Of a stretch of 64,000 bases of DNA, positions 1 to 11,088 are shown one piece after another. The notes below the pieces were generated by a model. The model was not told the DNA's origin, did no database searches, and worked only from the letters and a program-made list of their open reading frames with translations. The stretch is taken from contig NC_134138.1 in the NCBI RefSeq assembly GCF_033958435.1, forward strand, positions 207,027,298-207,091,297, given 5' to 3'. Position 1 is the stretch's first letter; every line of letters begins with the position of its first letter. The DNA comes from Carettochelys insculpta (taxonomy: Eukaryota > Chordata > Testudines > Carettochelyidae). The position numbers were made by a program, and so were the translations under genes.

Positions 1-1424
1 TATCACATTAAATTTCTTAGGATAGAAGTGAGAATAAAACAGACTTTTAGGAAGATTATAGTGCCATGGGGATGTTTAATAGTGAAATCACTTACTATGC
101 TTCTCACCTATGAGAGCAAAAGTCCCAAGTGAAAGGAATTTGGTGATCTCAGATAGTCTTCAGTGAGCAAAAGCCAATGTCTCAAGTCAACTACATGTAT
201 CATTAGGTATAATTTCTACATCTATTTCACAGAGGTCAATTGTACTATCATAATAATGGATTTGCAGTATTTCTGATTTTTCCTTATAAACTCTTCCTGT
301 AAGATCATGGCCAAGGTATCTATCAAGTACTATGCTTATAGGAAATACATATTGCATTATTCTGATTGAAGAATATGAACATAGTATATTAATCTACAGA
401 TACCAAATGTCTGAGCAGAAATAATCACCTCAGCCTTCAAAATAAATAAAGGGACAAAGGAAACATTTAATATGATGTGTCATTTACACAGGCTTCATGT
501 CAGGGTTTTATCATGTCTTAAAGGAAAACTCAAAAGCCTCTGACCCATTGTAAGAGCGCCAGTCATCTGATCCAAATATCTTGCTGAAAACGACTCCATC
601 GTTTTAGGGTGGAATTTTAGATTAAGGTTGCATTGTGAATTTATTTGATAAACAAACAACCTGTGGACTGGCTTTGAAAATAGAATAACACAGCAGTGTA
701 TTTCCTGCCCCCCCTACAATAACATTATTTCATGCTGAAAGCTTATGCCAGAATATTTTTCCTGGCTGTGTATGTTTACTCTAAAGTGTATGCAGGCAGA
801 TTCATGAACTTTACAAGGATAATGCTCACTGAGTCAGAATTCTGGTAAATTTCCTTTTAATGACTTTCAACAAGAAAAAAGACAGGCAGGACAGAGGCTA
901 GCTTTCATTTATCAGCACACCTGCAATTCAAAACACAAGTGCACCAGGACGTATTTTAGGCATACTAGTCTTAACAGCTCCTCCTTAAACTTCTTTGTAA
1001 ACAAATATTCTTTTAACATAATTTCAATTTAGTGATTTTGTATGGCAGATACCAGCCTCAACAAGGTCCTATATGAGTATCAGCAGTTCAAGTACAGAAT
1101 AAACTGTGGTAGTGCCCCTAAATAGACCTTTGGAGGGAAGTCTTTTAGGGACAGCAATATACAACCTCTGGCCTCTCAGCTGTGATGGGCAAAAGTGCCA
1201 GTCAGAGCTGATCAGAAAAAAAGATTCCTCCACAGAGAAAGTTTAGATTTCTCAGCAATAAAAATAAATAAATAAATAAATAAATAAAAATCAAAGACCA
1301 AAATATTTTGCCTGAGAAGCAAAATAGTTTTATTTGGAAATGCCACTGTAGTTTGGGTTATTCATGCTCTCATCCCCCTCTATATGATAGACTCTCTAGC
1401 CTGTTGATGAGGTAGGTGGTCTTC
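1..1424. other. AT-rich spacer, no gene seen
   Basis: I see no coding region, recognisable repeat family or RNA gene in this stretch. It is AT-rich and stops are frequent in all frames. The only simple feature is an AAAT-type microsatellite near its end, listed separately. Confidence 0.6.
1258..1290. repeat. (AAAT)n microsatellite
   Basis: About seven consecutive AAAT units with a short poly-A extension. It is a simple repeat with no further structure visible. Confidence 0.9.
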
Positions 1425-1440
1425 AAAAATGTATGTTTAG

Positions 1441-2268
1441 TAACAGAGAGATAGCCTTGCTAGTCTATATACTATCAAAACAAAAAAACAGTCCAGTAGT
1501 ACTATAAAGACTAACAAAATAATTTATTAGGTGATGAGCTTTTGTGGGACAGACCCACTTTTTCAGTCCATAGCCATACCAGAACAGACTCAATATTTAA
1601 GGCACAGAGAACCAAAAATAGTAGTCAAGGTGGACAAATCAGAAAAAAATTATCAAGATGAGCAAATCAGAGTAGAGGGGCAGAACTGGGCGGGGGGGGG
1701 GAGTCAAGAATTAGATAAAGCCAAGTATGCAAATGAACCCCTATAATAACCTAGAAAATTCCCATCCCAGTTCAAACCATGTGCTAACGTGTCAAATTTG
1801 AATATAAAAGAGAGTTCGGCAGCCTCTCTTTCCAAACTGTTGTGAAAATTCCTCTTCAGTAAGACGCAAACTTTCAGGTCATTAAAAGAATGGTCCACTC
1901 CATTAAAGTGTTGACTGACAGGTTTGTGAATTAGGTATGTTTTTATGTCTGCTTTTTGCTCATTAATTCTTTGTCTAAGAGAGTTTGAAGTCTGTCCAAT
2001 ATACAAAGCATCTGGGCATTGTTGGCACATGATGGCATATATGATGTTAGCTGAAGAACATGAGAATGTGCCCTTGATTCTGTGAGTAACCTGGTTAGGT
2101 CCAGTGATGGTATCTGCAGAATAGATATGTGGACAAAGTTGATAACGGGCAAATATTGAGTCTGTTCTGGTCTGGCTATGGTCTGAAGAAATGGGTCTGT
2201 CCCACGAAAGCTCCCCTAATAAATTATTTTGTTAGTCTTTAAAGTGCTACTGGACTGCTTTTTTGTTT
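1441..2268 (-). mobile_element. Penelope-like element with inverted tail arms
   Basis: The left arm (1441-1596) and right arm (about 2150-2268) are inverted copies of one tail sequence. Between them is a minus-strand GIY-YIG relic. The left arm carries about 33 nt of extra terminal tail (starting TAACAGAGAG on the plus strand) that the right arm lacks. The right arm stops after GCTTTTTTGTTT. A shared AAAAATGTA lies outside both ends (1425-1433 and 2270-2278) and is probably a decayed target duplication. Both arms contain the hammerhead-like tail core in degraded form. The same tail family is seen at 21468-21735 and 29356-29419. Confidence 0.75.
1704..2145 (-). pseudogene. PLE C-terminal GIY-YIG endonuclease relic
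   Basis: Minus-strand coding relic of the C-terminal endonuclease domain of a Penelope-like retroelement. An in-frame stretch includes IYAIMCQQCP followed by LYIGQT and LRQRIN, the classical GIY-YIG surroundings. The family normally has a reverse transcriptase upstream, which is absent, so this is a truncated copy. The frame stays open from about 2145 (DTITGPN) through the methionine at 2030 to a stop before 1704. In PLEs this domain nicks target DNA for target-primed reverse transcription. A similar block, with closely related residues, occurs on the plus strand at 41276-41619. Confidence 0.8.
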
Positions 2269-2322
2269 AAAAAATGTAGTCTGTCTGGGGAGCCCATTTA
2301 TACAGTATAGTGATGACATAAG

Positions 2323-2731
2323 GGCTGAGTCTGCACTACAGAGTTTTGTCAACAGAAGGGGCCGTGTGTCGACATAACTCAGGGAGCATCTACACACAGA
2401 GCATTCTGTCAACAAAATCTCGACAGAACTCTGCATTTTCCTCGAGAGTATTATCCCTCAAAAATTTGAGGCATAACAATCACTGGACAGAGTGCTGTCC
2501 ACAAAAGTGCAGTGTAGACACTTCTGTTGACAGAGAGGGCTTCCATTTGCCAGACAGCTCTCTTTGCAGAGCTGCCATTCCACTTTTTGGCACCAGAGGG
2601 CAATGCAGCCTGGCAGTTCTCAGTCGACAGAGCAAGTTGTGTGTAGATGCAATCGGTTGACAGAGGTTCTGTGGAGATTACCCTGTCAACAGTAACTCCT
2701 GTTGACAGATGCTTTTAGTGTAGACATAGCC
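2323..2731. mobile_element. PIF/Harbinger-like MITE with 3-bp target duplication
   Basis: Terminal inverted repeats are visible: GGCTGAGTCTGCACTAC at the left end and the complement of GGCTATGTCTACACTA at the right end. Internally the motif TTGACAGA/TGTCAACA recurs in both orientations. The 3-bp flank AAG occurs on both sides (2320-2322 and 2732-2734), the size expected of PIF/Harbinger transposition. It has no coding capacity. Superfamily assignment is by TIR and duplication size only. Confidence 0.65.
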
Positions 2732-3666
2732 AAGGTGATCTAACTACAGTTTCTACAGAGCAGCACAGTGGCATATCCAGCAGAAAGATTTTGCTTAACA
2801 ACAACAACAACAACAAATCTGAAGAAATCATGGCGACCAGTCTACTAGCAATGGAATCAAGACCACAAAACCATTTCACAGAAGCCAGTGAATACCCTTC
2901 ATATAAATTCTTGGCCACAGCTAGGATGCGCTAGAGCCAGTCCAGTGATGTAGGCTATTTGAACAACTGTAGTCAGTGATGCAAAGAATGCTGGACTTGT
3001 GCTCACGTGTGAACATCAAGAAGAAAATTTGCAACTTGAGCCCATAAAACAATTTCAGCAACATACTGAACTTTGGTGTGTCCAAAGTCAGTGTAAACCA
3101 TAAAGAACCACTTGTGTGATATAAATCAAGATAGCTATTCAACAATTAAATCTACAATGAATGTTTTTTGAAATTACCAAGCATTATGTTTCATTTTGAA
3201 GCTTGTGTGTGCATTCTTTATAGCTTACTGTCATGTAATGCTTTATAAATGCAATTTGATAAACAACAGCTGTATGATCTTGGAAATACTCGTGAAGAGG
3301 CAAATGTATCAGCAGTAAATCACTTTTGACTTGTACAATGGTGGTGGCCTGGGATATAATCTTTTAACTAGCTGCATATGGAACATTGCATGACTGTCAA
3401 ACTATGCTTTTATGAGACCAAAATACATTCAGAAAACATACTTGGGTATCAATAGCAATTAAGAATGAACAAAGTCTGTTAGGTACACAATATTTAAAGC
3501 ACAAGTCTTACAGAATGTGCCATATTTATGATACAGTATCATGTATGCTCTTTATTTTTTAAATTTAAGTGCACTACACTCATTTTCAATTAATTTATTG
3601 GCATTGCAATGTAATGGTTTAGTGTGCATGTAGTATTGAAGTTTGTGCTAATTGTAATATAAACTA
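2732..3666. other. AT-rich spacer with short (AAC)n
   Basis: Contains a short AAC repeat near 2798-2814 but otherwise no recognisable coding or repeat structure. Confidence 0.5.
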
Positions 3667-4221
3667 CAGGTTGCACCTCCCTGGTCTGGCAACCTTGGGA
3701 CCTCAGTGGTCACAGATGAGGAATTTTCCTGACCAAGACAGCTGAATGCCTCGGGGTCCCTGGCCACCCCCACTTGCTTGCTGCAGTTGGCTCTTGGGGC
3801 CTGGCTCCATATGGGGTGTGGGGGGATGCTGGTTCCCTGACCCTGGATCCATGTGGAGCTGCCAGGAGCTGCCAGCTCTGCACTGGGCTGCTGGGGGATG
3901 CTGGTTCTCTAGTCCCAGCTTTGTGCCTGGCTGCTGAGGGATGCTGGCTCCCCAACCCTGATTCCACACAGGCTTGCCAAGGGCTGCTGGCTTCCCGACC
4001 CCAGTTTTTCACCAGGGGATACTGGCTCCCCAACCACGGCTCCATGTGGGGCTGCTGGGGGATGCTGCCTCTGGCATAGACCTGCTGCCCCCTGTGGGGC
4101 TGCTGGGAGGCCAGCTTGGGTGCCCTCCTGCCCTGGCTCTCTGGTCCTGGAGCATCCCTCCTCCTGCTAGAGGAGGGATGTTACCGGAAGAGAGGATGCT
4201 GGTGTCTGGAGGTGCAACCTG
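3667..4221. mobile_element. Mariner/Tigger-type MITE with internal tandem repeats
   Basis: A 555-bp element bounded by CAGGTTGCACCTCC and its exact complement GGAGGTGCAACCTG. It is flanked by TA on both sides (3665-3666 and 4222-4223), as expected for the Tc1/mariner superfamily. The interior is GC-rich and made of degenerate repeats about 60-70 bp long, each containing a GCTGGGGGATGCTGG-like core. Overlapping long frames exist on both strands, but these are repeat-driven and not a gene. Confidence 0.75.
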
Positions 4222-4223
4222 TA

Positions 4224-4812
4224 ATACAAGTTGTAGCTGCCATTCTTGCTCTTGCATGGTGGTTCTGTAGAACGTCTACTGATGCCTAAGCCCATGTCAT
4301 AGTTAATTATAGGCTAATTTCTCATTCTTTAAATATATTTAGCTTTCAAAAAGCTTTCTTGTGAAGCAGATTATAGAGTGAAATACTATGTATATATCAG
4401 TTGTACAGTCAGATACACGTGCATAATTCCCATTGGGCAAACAGACAGTGAACAAGACTGGAAGAGTTCACTCACTGTTATCAATAGCATTTGGAATAGA
4501 GTGTCAGCCTGGGCCCATGTTTATTTTTGGGGCCTTTTATCTCATTAGCTCTCCCCAGTTTCTTGCATTTTTAAATCAGTGTTTTATATTTAAATATTTT
4601 ATTATAAACTGTTGATTCTTCACTATAGTTGGTTAATATTTTTATTTTAAGAGTGAACAGATTATCCACAATGGTCCAATCCTATTCATGTATCACTCAA
4701 GACGTGCCATTAACTTCAGTGGCACTACTTGCATAATATATTTGCAAATCCTGCTTCAGCATCCACCCTCACTTTTACCCACATGCACACTAAACTGGAC
4801 TTTACAACAAAG
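4224..4812. other. AT-rich spacer, no gene seen
   Basis: No feature recognised. Short frames are present without any family resemblance I can name. Confidence 0.5.
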
Positions 4813-5151
4813 GTCTAGAACAGGGGTCAGCAACCTCGAGCATGGGTGCCAAGTGTGGCACGTGGGCTGATTCTGATCAGCACATGAGGCAGGAGCTCAG
4901 CTCTCCCTCTCCTCCCCCATGCTTCCAGGAGCTTGCCATGCCCCCTGTGGATTAACAGAAGACCAGATACTGCTTCCAACCACCACCAAAATCGTAAAGT
5001 TCTGTATCGTAATTTCTTTATGAATGAAGTTGTTGTAAATAGGACTGTTAGTGACTTTAAAGAGTATCATCGGCACTCGGACTGTACATAGAGGTCAACA
5101 GGTCAAATTTTGGCACTCTGCGTTGGAAAGGTGGCTGACCCCGGTCTAGGA
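4813..5151. mobile_element. hAT-type MITE with 8-bp target duplication
   Basis: The element runs 4821-5143. The left terminus reads CAGGGGTCAGCAACCT and the right terminus is the imperfect complement of it. The flanks are GTCTAGAA (4813-4820) and GTCTAGGA (5144-5151), an 8-bp duplication with one mismatch, diagnostic of hAT transposons. The interior is non-coding. Confidence 0.85.
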
Positions 5152-5502
5152 ATTCACAAACCTGGCCAGGTTTAAGAAGGTAGGTAATTGCAAAGCTCCT
5201 CCACATGGTGTACTAGCTGAAACTTGATGTTCCCAAACAAGAAATTAACCCATAAGGCGGTAAGCTGTGTTCCTCTTTCTGCCCTGCCTCCTGTGGGAGT
5301 GACAAGTTTGCATTGAATTGTCTTTGGAGGAATAATAGATAGAGTTTCTACAGAAGCTGTTGAACATACGTGCTTTCTGGCCACTTTCTTTTGTTAGAAT
5401 AAGATTCCACTGAAACCACATTAGCACATGACCAGTTTTGCTCTTATTGGACCTCATCAGATGTGCATAAACTGCTGTCTATAGCATGATTCAAACCCAG
5501 GA

Positions 5503-5665
5503 CGCCCTCCTCATAGTCGACAATACCATATCTCCATAGCTTTGGTTGTGGGAAAGGAGTATATGAGATCAGTTAAACTGAGCGCTTTCCCAGATATACT
5601 CCTTTCCCACAACCAACACTGTAAACCCATGGAGCTATGGTATTGGCCTTGACTATGATGAGGGC
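5503..5665. repeat. Long imperfect inverted repeat (hairpin)
   Basis: The left arm is about 5503-5567 and the right arm about 5592-5665. The matching core TTGGTTGTGGGAAAGGAG is exact. Flanking matches include CCATAG/CTATGG and GACTA/TAGTC, and the arms differ by a gap of about 12 nt. The centre contains the small palindrome CAGTTAAACTG. I do not recognise the family. It could be a fold-back or MITE remnant. Confidence 0.7.
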
Positions 5666-5843
5666 ATCTTAGTCTAATAAATATATTCTTATTCTAATAA
5701 ATATATGCAACCCCAACTGGGGAGTGCTTACAGTTCACTTGTTTGTGAGCATAGCACACCTGGCCAGCAGTGTTGGTCTAATTATCCGGGAAAGCGATCA
5801 GTTCAACTGATCTATACTTTATAGTGTCATTGGTGGTTTAAAT

Positions 5844-6187
5844 CAGGGGTGTGCAAAGTGGGGGGTGGAGCAGGCCCCCTAAGTATGTGTGGCATTTCAT
5901 AAGGGGTGGGCACAGCACAGTCGACTGCTGGGCCTCAGGCTCATCTATCTCAGTAAAAATGTTGAAATATATGACTGTTTTTATGTATGTGTATTCAAAT
6001 TTATAGACCCATTAATAAAGTGTTTAGATTCTACATACTTATTTTCTTTCATATGCCAAAAAGGGCATTTTTTCATAAGAGCATAACTAAACTTTCTATC
6101 CATTTGTATTACATTCGACAGTTTGAGGGGCCCTGCTAATTGCAGGGATGAAAAGTGGGGCCTGTTGTAAAAAGTTTGCTCACCCTG
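5844..6187. mobile_element. hAT-type MITE
   Basis: The left end is CAGGGGTGTGCAAAG and the right end is the complement of CAGGGTGAGCAAACTT. The 8-bp flanks GTTTAAAT and ACTTAGAT agree at five positions, with only transitions differing, so the target duplication is old. It has no transposase coding. Confidence 0.7.
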
Positions 6188-6392
6188 ACTTAGATAATGC
6201 TACAGATAGAACGTGTATACAGAATAGAGAAGATAAGCTAGGAGAAGCTGCAAGTGCTTTTGAAGATATCATTCAAATTTCAAAGTGATCTGGACAAAAT
6301 ATAGAAATGGTGAAGAAAATAGGATGAAATTCAATATGAGCAAATGCAAAGTACTCCGCTAAGGAAGAAATGATCAGTTGCACACATAAAAA

Positions 6393-6814
6393 TTGGGACA
6401 TGACTGCCTAAGAAGGAGTACTGCAGAAAGGATTCTGGAGATCATAGTGGACCACAAGCTAAATATGAGTCAGCCGTGTGACACTGTTACGAAGAAAGCA
6501 AACATGATTCTGGGAGGTATTAGCAGGAATGTTGCAAGCAAGACACATGAAGTAATTCTTCAGTTTTACTCAGAGCTGGTTAGGCCTCAGCTGGAGTATT
6601 ATGCACAGTTCTGGTCGCTGCATTTTTGGAAAGATATGAAGTAAATGAAGAGAGCCCAGACAGGAGCAACACAAATGATAAAAGTCTAGAAAACGTGACT
6701 TATAAGGGAAGATTGCAAAAAAAAAAAATGTGTCTTTTTCATCCAGAAAAGAGAAGACTGAGAAGGGACATGATAACAGCTTGCAAATACATAAAAGTTT
6801 GTTACAAGGAATAG
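6393..6814 (+). pseudogene. CR1 ORF2 C-terminal relic
   Basis: Two overlapping frames (6393-6644 and 6626-6814) carry the thumb and post-RT region of a CR1 reverse transcriptase. Landmarks are the KKAN block, VRPQLEY, and the later RLRRDMIT block. The frame shifts within the conserved block around 6630. The catalytic FADD box lies upstream and is absent from this truncated copy. Confidence 0.8.
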
Positions 6815-7003
6815 GGAGAAAAAAATGTTCTCATTAACTTTTTAGGCTAGGACAAGGAGCAATGGGCTCATGTTGCAGCAAGGGAGGTTTAGGCTGGACG
6901 TGAGGAAAAATCTTACTATCTCTAGGTAGTTAAGCACTGGAATAAATTGCCTAGGGAGGCTGTGGAATTGCCATCATTGGGATATTTTAAGATCTGGTTA
7001 TAC

Positions 7004-7923
7004 TAGGGGTCTGCAACCAAAATAGCGAGGAGCGCCTTGTTTGCAAAATCAGTTATAAAATCAATACTTCAAGAACTGCGATGCACGTGAATGCGAGAGA
7101 GTCCTTAATAAATAATGTCAAACCATAATTTCAGTACCCCTAGTTTGAGAACAGTGCGCACACAATGATTTGTACCAGTTAGAAAGTTTAAGTCCCCCAT
7201 CCTGCAAACCCACCACCCATCTCCAGGCTTAACCCACCTCTGCCCCAAACCAGCCCCTAGGGCTAACCCATCCATGGTGCTGGATTGGGATCCTATGCTG
7301 GGTGGCCACGTGTGCCCAGCAGAAGGAAGGCTGGAGTGAAGGTATTCCGATGGTGGCAGTGGGCAGAGCTGCGCCCACCGAAGGGATGTGGCCACTCAGG
7401 TAGCAGGGCTTCCATCCTCGGGGACACAGCTCCTCTGAAGTGGGGGAATGGCAATATGCCAAGCTGCCTGCCCTTCCCACTGAAGGGCTGGCCCAGAACA
7501 CAGGGGCTGTACCAGCTGCAGCCCAGAGTGCCCGCAGCCTGGGTCTGCAGCCCCAAAGCCCCTCTTTGAATCCAGCCCTGTGCTGGGTCCAAGGAGAGAT
7601 GGAGCTAGCCCAGTATGGAGCTGCCATGATTGGGGAGCAGAAGCTATGACAGTTCTGTGCTCAGCAGCCATGCAAGGAAAGAGTAGCGGGGCAAGTGCGG
7701 GGCTCTTTGCCTTGCTGTTGCTGAAATAATGGAACTAAATTTAATTGGTTTAACAGCCGGATTCCTTCCATCACCCTGCTGGCCATTAAACCAATTAAAT
7801 TTAGTTCCATTATTTCAGCTGTGGCTGGGCAGGGAGCTGCAAGAGGAGTCAGTGATGGCAGTGTCCAGAGCCACAAATGACTCCATAAAGAGCCACATAT
7901 GGCTCACAGTTTGCTGACTCCTG
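7004..7923. mobile_element. hAT-type MITE inserted in CR1
   Basis: The left end reads TAGGGGTCTGCAACC (first base decayed from C). The right end is the complement of CAGGAGTCAGCAAAC. The 8-bp flanks GGTTATAC and GATTAGAT both derive from one CR1 segment, so the insertion site is internal to the CR1. The beginning and end closely resemble the element at 42729-43756 (for example the shared GTCCTTAATAAATAA block). The interior is GC-rich without a transposase. It contains a perfect 34-bp inverted repeat, listed separately. Confidence 0.8.
7720..7819. repeat. Perfect 34-bp inverted repeat
   Basis: The arms 7720-7753 and 7786-7819 are exact reverse complements over 34 nt and begin GCTGAAATAATGGAAC. 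The 32-nt loop is GC-richer. It lies inside the hAT MITE but has no counterpart in the related copy at 42.7 kb, so it looks like a later insertion or rearrangement. Confidence 0.9.
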
Positions 7924-8045
7924 GATTAGATGGACACATGTCAAGGCTGATCTATATAATTCCTAGCCCTGCCTTGAGTACAGGAGTCTGCTTTAGAAGG
8001 CCTCCAGAAGGCCCTCCCTTCCAGTCCTACAGTTCTATGATTCTG

Positions 8046-10010
8046 CTTCTTTTACAGCAGTGTGACTCTTTTCATTTCACTGTAGTTACTTCTTACTTAT
8101 GTAGTTATGCAGTGGTGTAAATGAGATCAGAATCAGGCCCTAAATCTGCAGAAATATCTAAAGAGTCACTGCATTTCATTCCAACACAGACAGACCTGTT
8201 ACGTGGTCTTCTGCAGTCAGCATATTATTGCAGCTGCTTTCCTTCTTCATAGTTACTTTAAATGTATGACTTCTGTGATTCACTTCACAGTGAAGTTACC
8301 ACTGAGAATTAGCCGTTCTACAAATCTTCTTACTAGCTAACGTTCAACTTCCCTGCTAATTTGTGTATTTACAAGGGAATGCAGCTATAAGTCATAGATA
8401 ACACAGCTATCTTAGCAAAACTAAATGTCATCCCATTAGTCTGACTTCCAGTCTCAAGCCCACACAAAAATGCTGAAGAGAGTGGGGACAGTGAATAAAA
8501 GCACAGTGGTCCATTTAATTTTTCCATTTGTCATATCATGTTGACTCATGCGCTTCAACTTCTTACCATTTAACATGTAAGCATGAGTATCTGTCAATAT
8601 AATCTTCAGGACGCCTACAAATTTAATAGGCTGAACACAAGGGTGACTAATAAACTCCAAAGAGCATTCAAAATGTACTCTGGAAGCAGAAGAGATGTTA
8701 GCACTCCGCTCTGGAGTTTATCAACGGCATTGTCCTGCAGCCATGCACTAAGTGGCCTCTTCTGATCTTTTGCACCAGTGCACATAAATCTTCACTTGCA
8801 CACTGTACGAAGTATTTCATCCCTTCATGGTCTGCAACACAGTGCCACAGATTAAGGCACAAAAGGGAGTTTTGAACAATGCACAGCATTATGACACATT
8901 TCAATCCAGGTCGAAGCCCCAAGGACTAGTTTTAATAAAAGAAAAATGGAAGCTGTAGCATGCAAGTGTGAGGAGGCCTGTGACATACCGAAGTTTTCCC
9001 CCAGATTAACTGCATATTTAATCCTAAAGCTGCCCACTCAACCCAGAAACATGTCTCTGACAGTGGACTGGACCAGGTACTTCAGAGAAACACAGGAACA
9101 CCATAGCTTCAGTATTCTTTTTTAATAGATCACATGATATGTCTTTGTTAACTTACTGTTGTTCCTCTTCTAAGGGCTTCAAATACTTTGGCTATTTTTA
9201 GTGTTTATTCATTTGCATGTGCTACTCATCCTCAGAAATAATGTTTCAGGGTAAGTGTGGCACTCCAGCCTTATCGATGTAAATGTCACCCTCCTGTTCA
9301 GCATGGGGAAGAAGCACTGGAATTTCATATCTTCATTGTGGCTATCTTCTCCTCAACCCCGATGCCTGGCATCTCACAACTAGCATCTTATCGGAGAGGC
9401 ATTTTTCTTCAGTTCCGAGATCTTTGTTTTGCGCACAGTGTACAGCAGTTTAATAGTATGTACAATGTTATGACTACTGTATTTTATCAGTCGGAGGTAG
9501 GGACATTATGTACAGAAAAGTGGGCTGCTTGTGAAAAACATTATACTGCTTTCTGCTTTTGCTCTATATCCTGCAGGTAAACCAACTGATATTTTAATTT
9601 CTTTGGACTCTTTTGAAAGCTCTCTAAATGAAGGTTCTGACAAAAATATATAACTTTGGCTACCAAACTTTATGATTATTACTGTGTACACATTAAATGT
9701 GAATTAATGCAATAAAACAGTACATTTCACATAAAAATACTGTGAATTTCATTGCACTTGCTGACATGGCACATGTATCAATGTAATTGTGGGTTACAAA
9801 TCTTTGGTGAGATAGGCAGAATTACACTTTTTGAAATTCCCCCATTGTGTGGAATTCAGAGAGAAGAATCTAGTCTGCATTTAGCTTATCTTATCGGCCT
9901 TTCAGAAAAAGCAGTACTGACGTTTCTTTTATCTTTAATTTGGTGACAGTGAAGGTGAATAGGATGATGCCAGATAGTAGAGTCAATGAAAATATTGGGC
10001 CTTGATTCTC
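8046..10010. other. AT-rich spacer, no gene seen
   Basis: The longest frame here (9257-9580, plus) shows no domain I recognise and no splice context I would trust. I treat the region as non-coding. Confidence 0.5.
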
Positions 10011-10029
10011 TGTAGAGCGCAAGGGTTTC

Positions 10030-10257
10030 ATGAAGTTGTTGCACTCATGGGCGGAGTCCCCTACTGCAGAGCTGCGACGGCTGGAGTTCGAGATGCGATT
10101 AAAGGAACTGGAAGCCCAGGAATGGGAGAGAGAACGGGAGTGCCAGAAGCGGGAAAGAGAGCGTGAACACGAGCGCCAGCTACAAGAGAGACAGTGGGAG
10201 GAGAGAGAGCGAGAGCAGGAGGAGAGAGAGTGAGAGCGGGAGCACGAGCGGGCCATC
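10030..10257 (+). pseudogene. Gypsy gag N-terminus, charged coiled coil
   Basis: After TAELRRLEFEMRLKELE the sequence becomes almost pure Arg/Glu/Gln with recurring ERERE and QERQ, a long charged helix typical of Gag N-terminal regions in this group. The frame ends in a stop (TGA) at 10231-10233 and similar charged coding continues just after it. No clear promoter or LTR is visible upstream. Confidence 0.65.
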
Positions 10258-10389
10258 ATGGAGGCGAGACGCCAAGAGGCCCCAGCTGCAGTAAACGGGG
10301 AGAGGGCCAGGCGGCTCAGGGTGGACAGTCACTTGGAGATGCATGTGTTGACCCAGTCTCAGGACCCAGGGGACATGGACGGGTTCCTT

Positions 10390-11088
10390 ACTGCCTTAAA
10401 GTGAGCCTGCAAGTTGCATGAGGTTCCCCCAGCCGAATGGCTCCGACACTTACCCCCCTTGATGGACCAGAAGGCTGCAGCTGTGCTCAACCAGCTGGAG
10501 GGGCTGCAGCCCGGGGGCTATGAAAGGGTCAAACAGGCCCTGTTGCATGAGTTCGGGCTGACTCCAGAGACGTACAAGAAGTTCCAGGAGGCACAGAAGA
10601 GGCCAGAGGAAGCCTTTGTAGACGTGGCCTCCCGCCTGATGCAATACTACCAAAAGTGGGTGTTAGGGATGGGAGTCCAGTCCATAAAGGACCTGGTCAA
10701 GCTGACGGTCCTGGAACAATTCTATGAGATGTGCTCACCTGACCTGAGGGTGTGGCTCGAGGACCGGATGCCCGGGGATCCACACAGTGTAGGGAAGCTG
10801 GCGGATGACTTCACAAACAGCCAGGCCAGGTTGAAAGTGAACCCCAGAAAGAGAGGGAGTCCTGGAGAGACCGGGAGTCTCAGGGAGACCAGTTCTTGGC
10901 TGTACGACAAAGGGGACCACCTCTTGGGCGAGCCCAGGAAAGAGGAGCTGGCCACCCACCCCCCAGAGGGCCAGCCAGAGCCTAGACAGAGCAGCCGGCC
11001 TGAGGGGCACAGCAAGACCCAGGCTGTTACCACTGTGGGCACAAGGGGCTTTGATCAGCCCAGTGCCCCAAATTCCCAGACAGTTTGA
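10390..11088 (+). pseudogene. SCAN-like gag capsid domain
   Basis: The open frame at 10414-11088 (224 aa) contains PPAEWLRHLPPLM, then EEAFVDVASRLMQYYQKW, then LVKLTVLEQFYEMCSPDL followed by RVWLEDRMPGDP. This is the pattern of SCAN-type capsid C-terminal domains, which are known to derive from Gmr1-like gag. Upstream, GFLTALK precedes a TGA at 10402-10404, so the gag start is broken. Downstream, a CX2C zinc knuckle (CYHCGHKG) in another frame has lost its histidine and runs into a stop near 11054. Its family role is virion-like particle assembly and RNA packaging. This copy is decayed. Confidence 0.75.

Larger units (their letters stand above)
6231..8045 (+). mobile_element. CR1 LINE 3' fragment, split by a hAT MITE
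   Basis: The CR1 sequence occupies 6231-7003 and resumes at 7924-8045, where it ends in the typical TTCTATGATTCTG tail. Between the parts lies a hAT MITE (7004-7923). The broken protein relic covers the C-terminal part of the CR1 ORF2 reverse transcriptase: ERILEIIVDHKLNMSQP, KKANMILGGI and ELVRPQLEYYAQFWS, with a frame change near 6640. It is an old, inactive 5'-truncated copy. Confidence 0.85.

Noticed and set aside
9257..9580. 107-aa plus-strand frame in otherwise unique sequence, possible exon.
   Set aside because: No recognised domain, no convincing splice or start context, and the length is compatible with chance in this much sequence.
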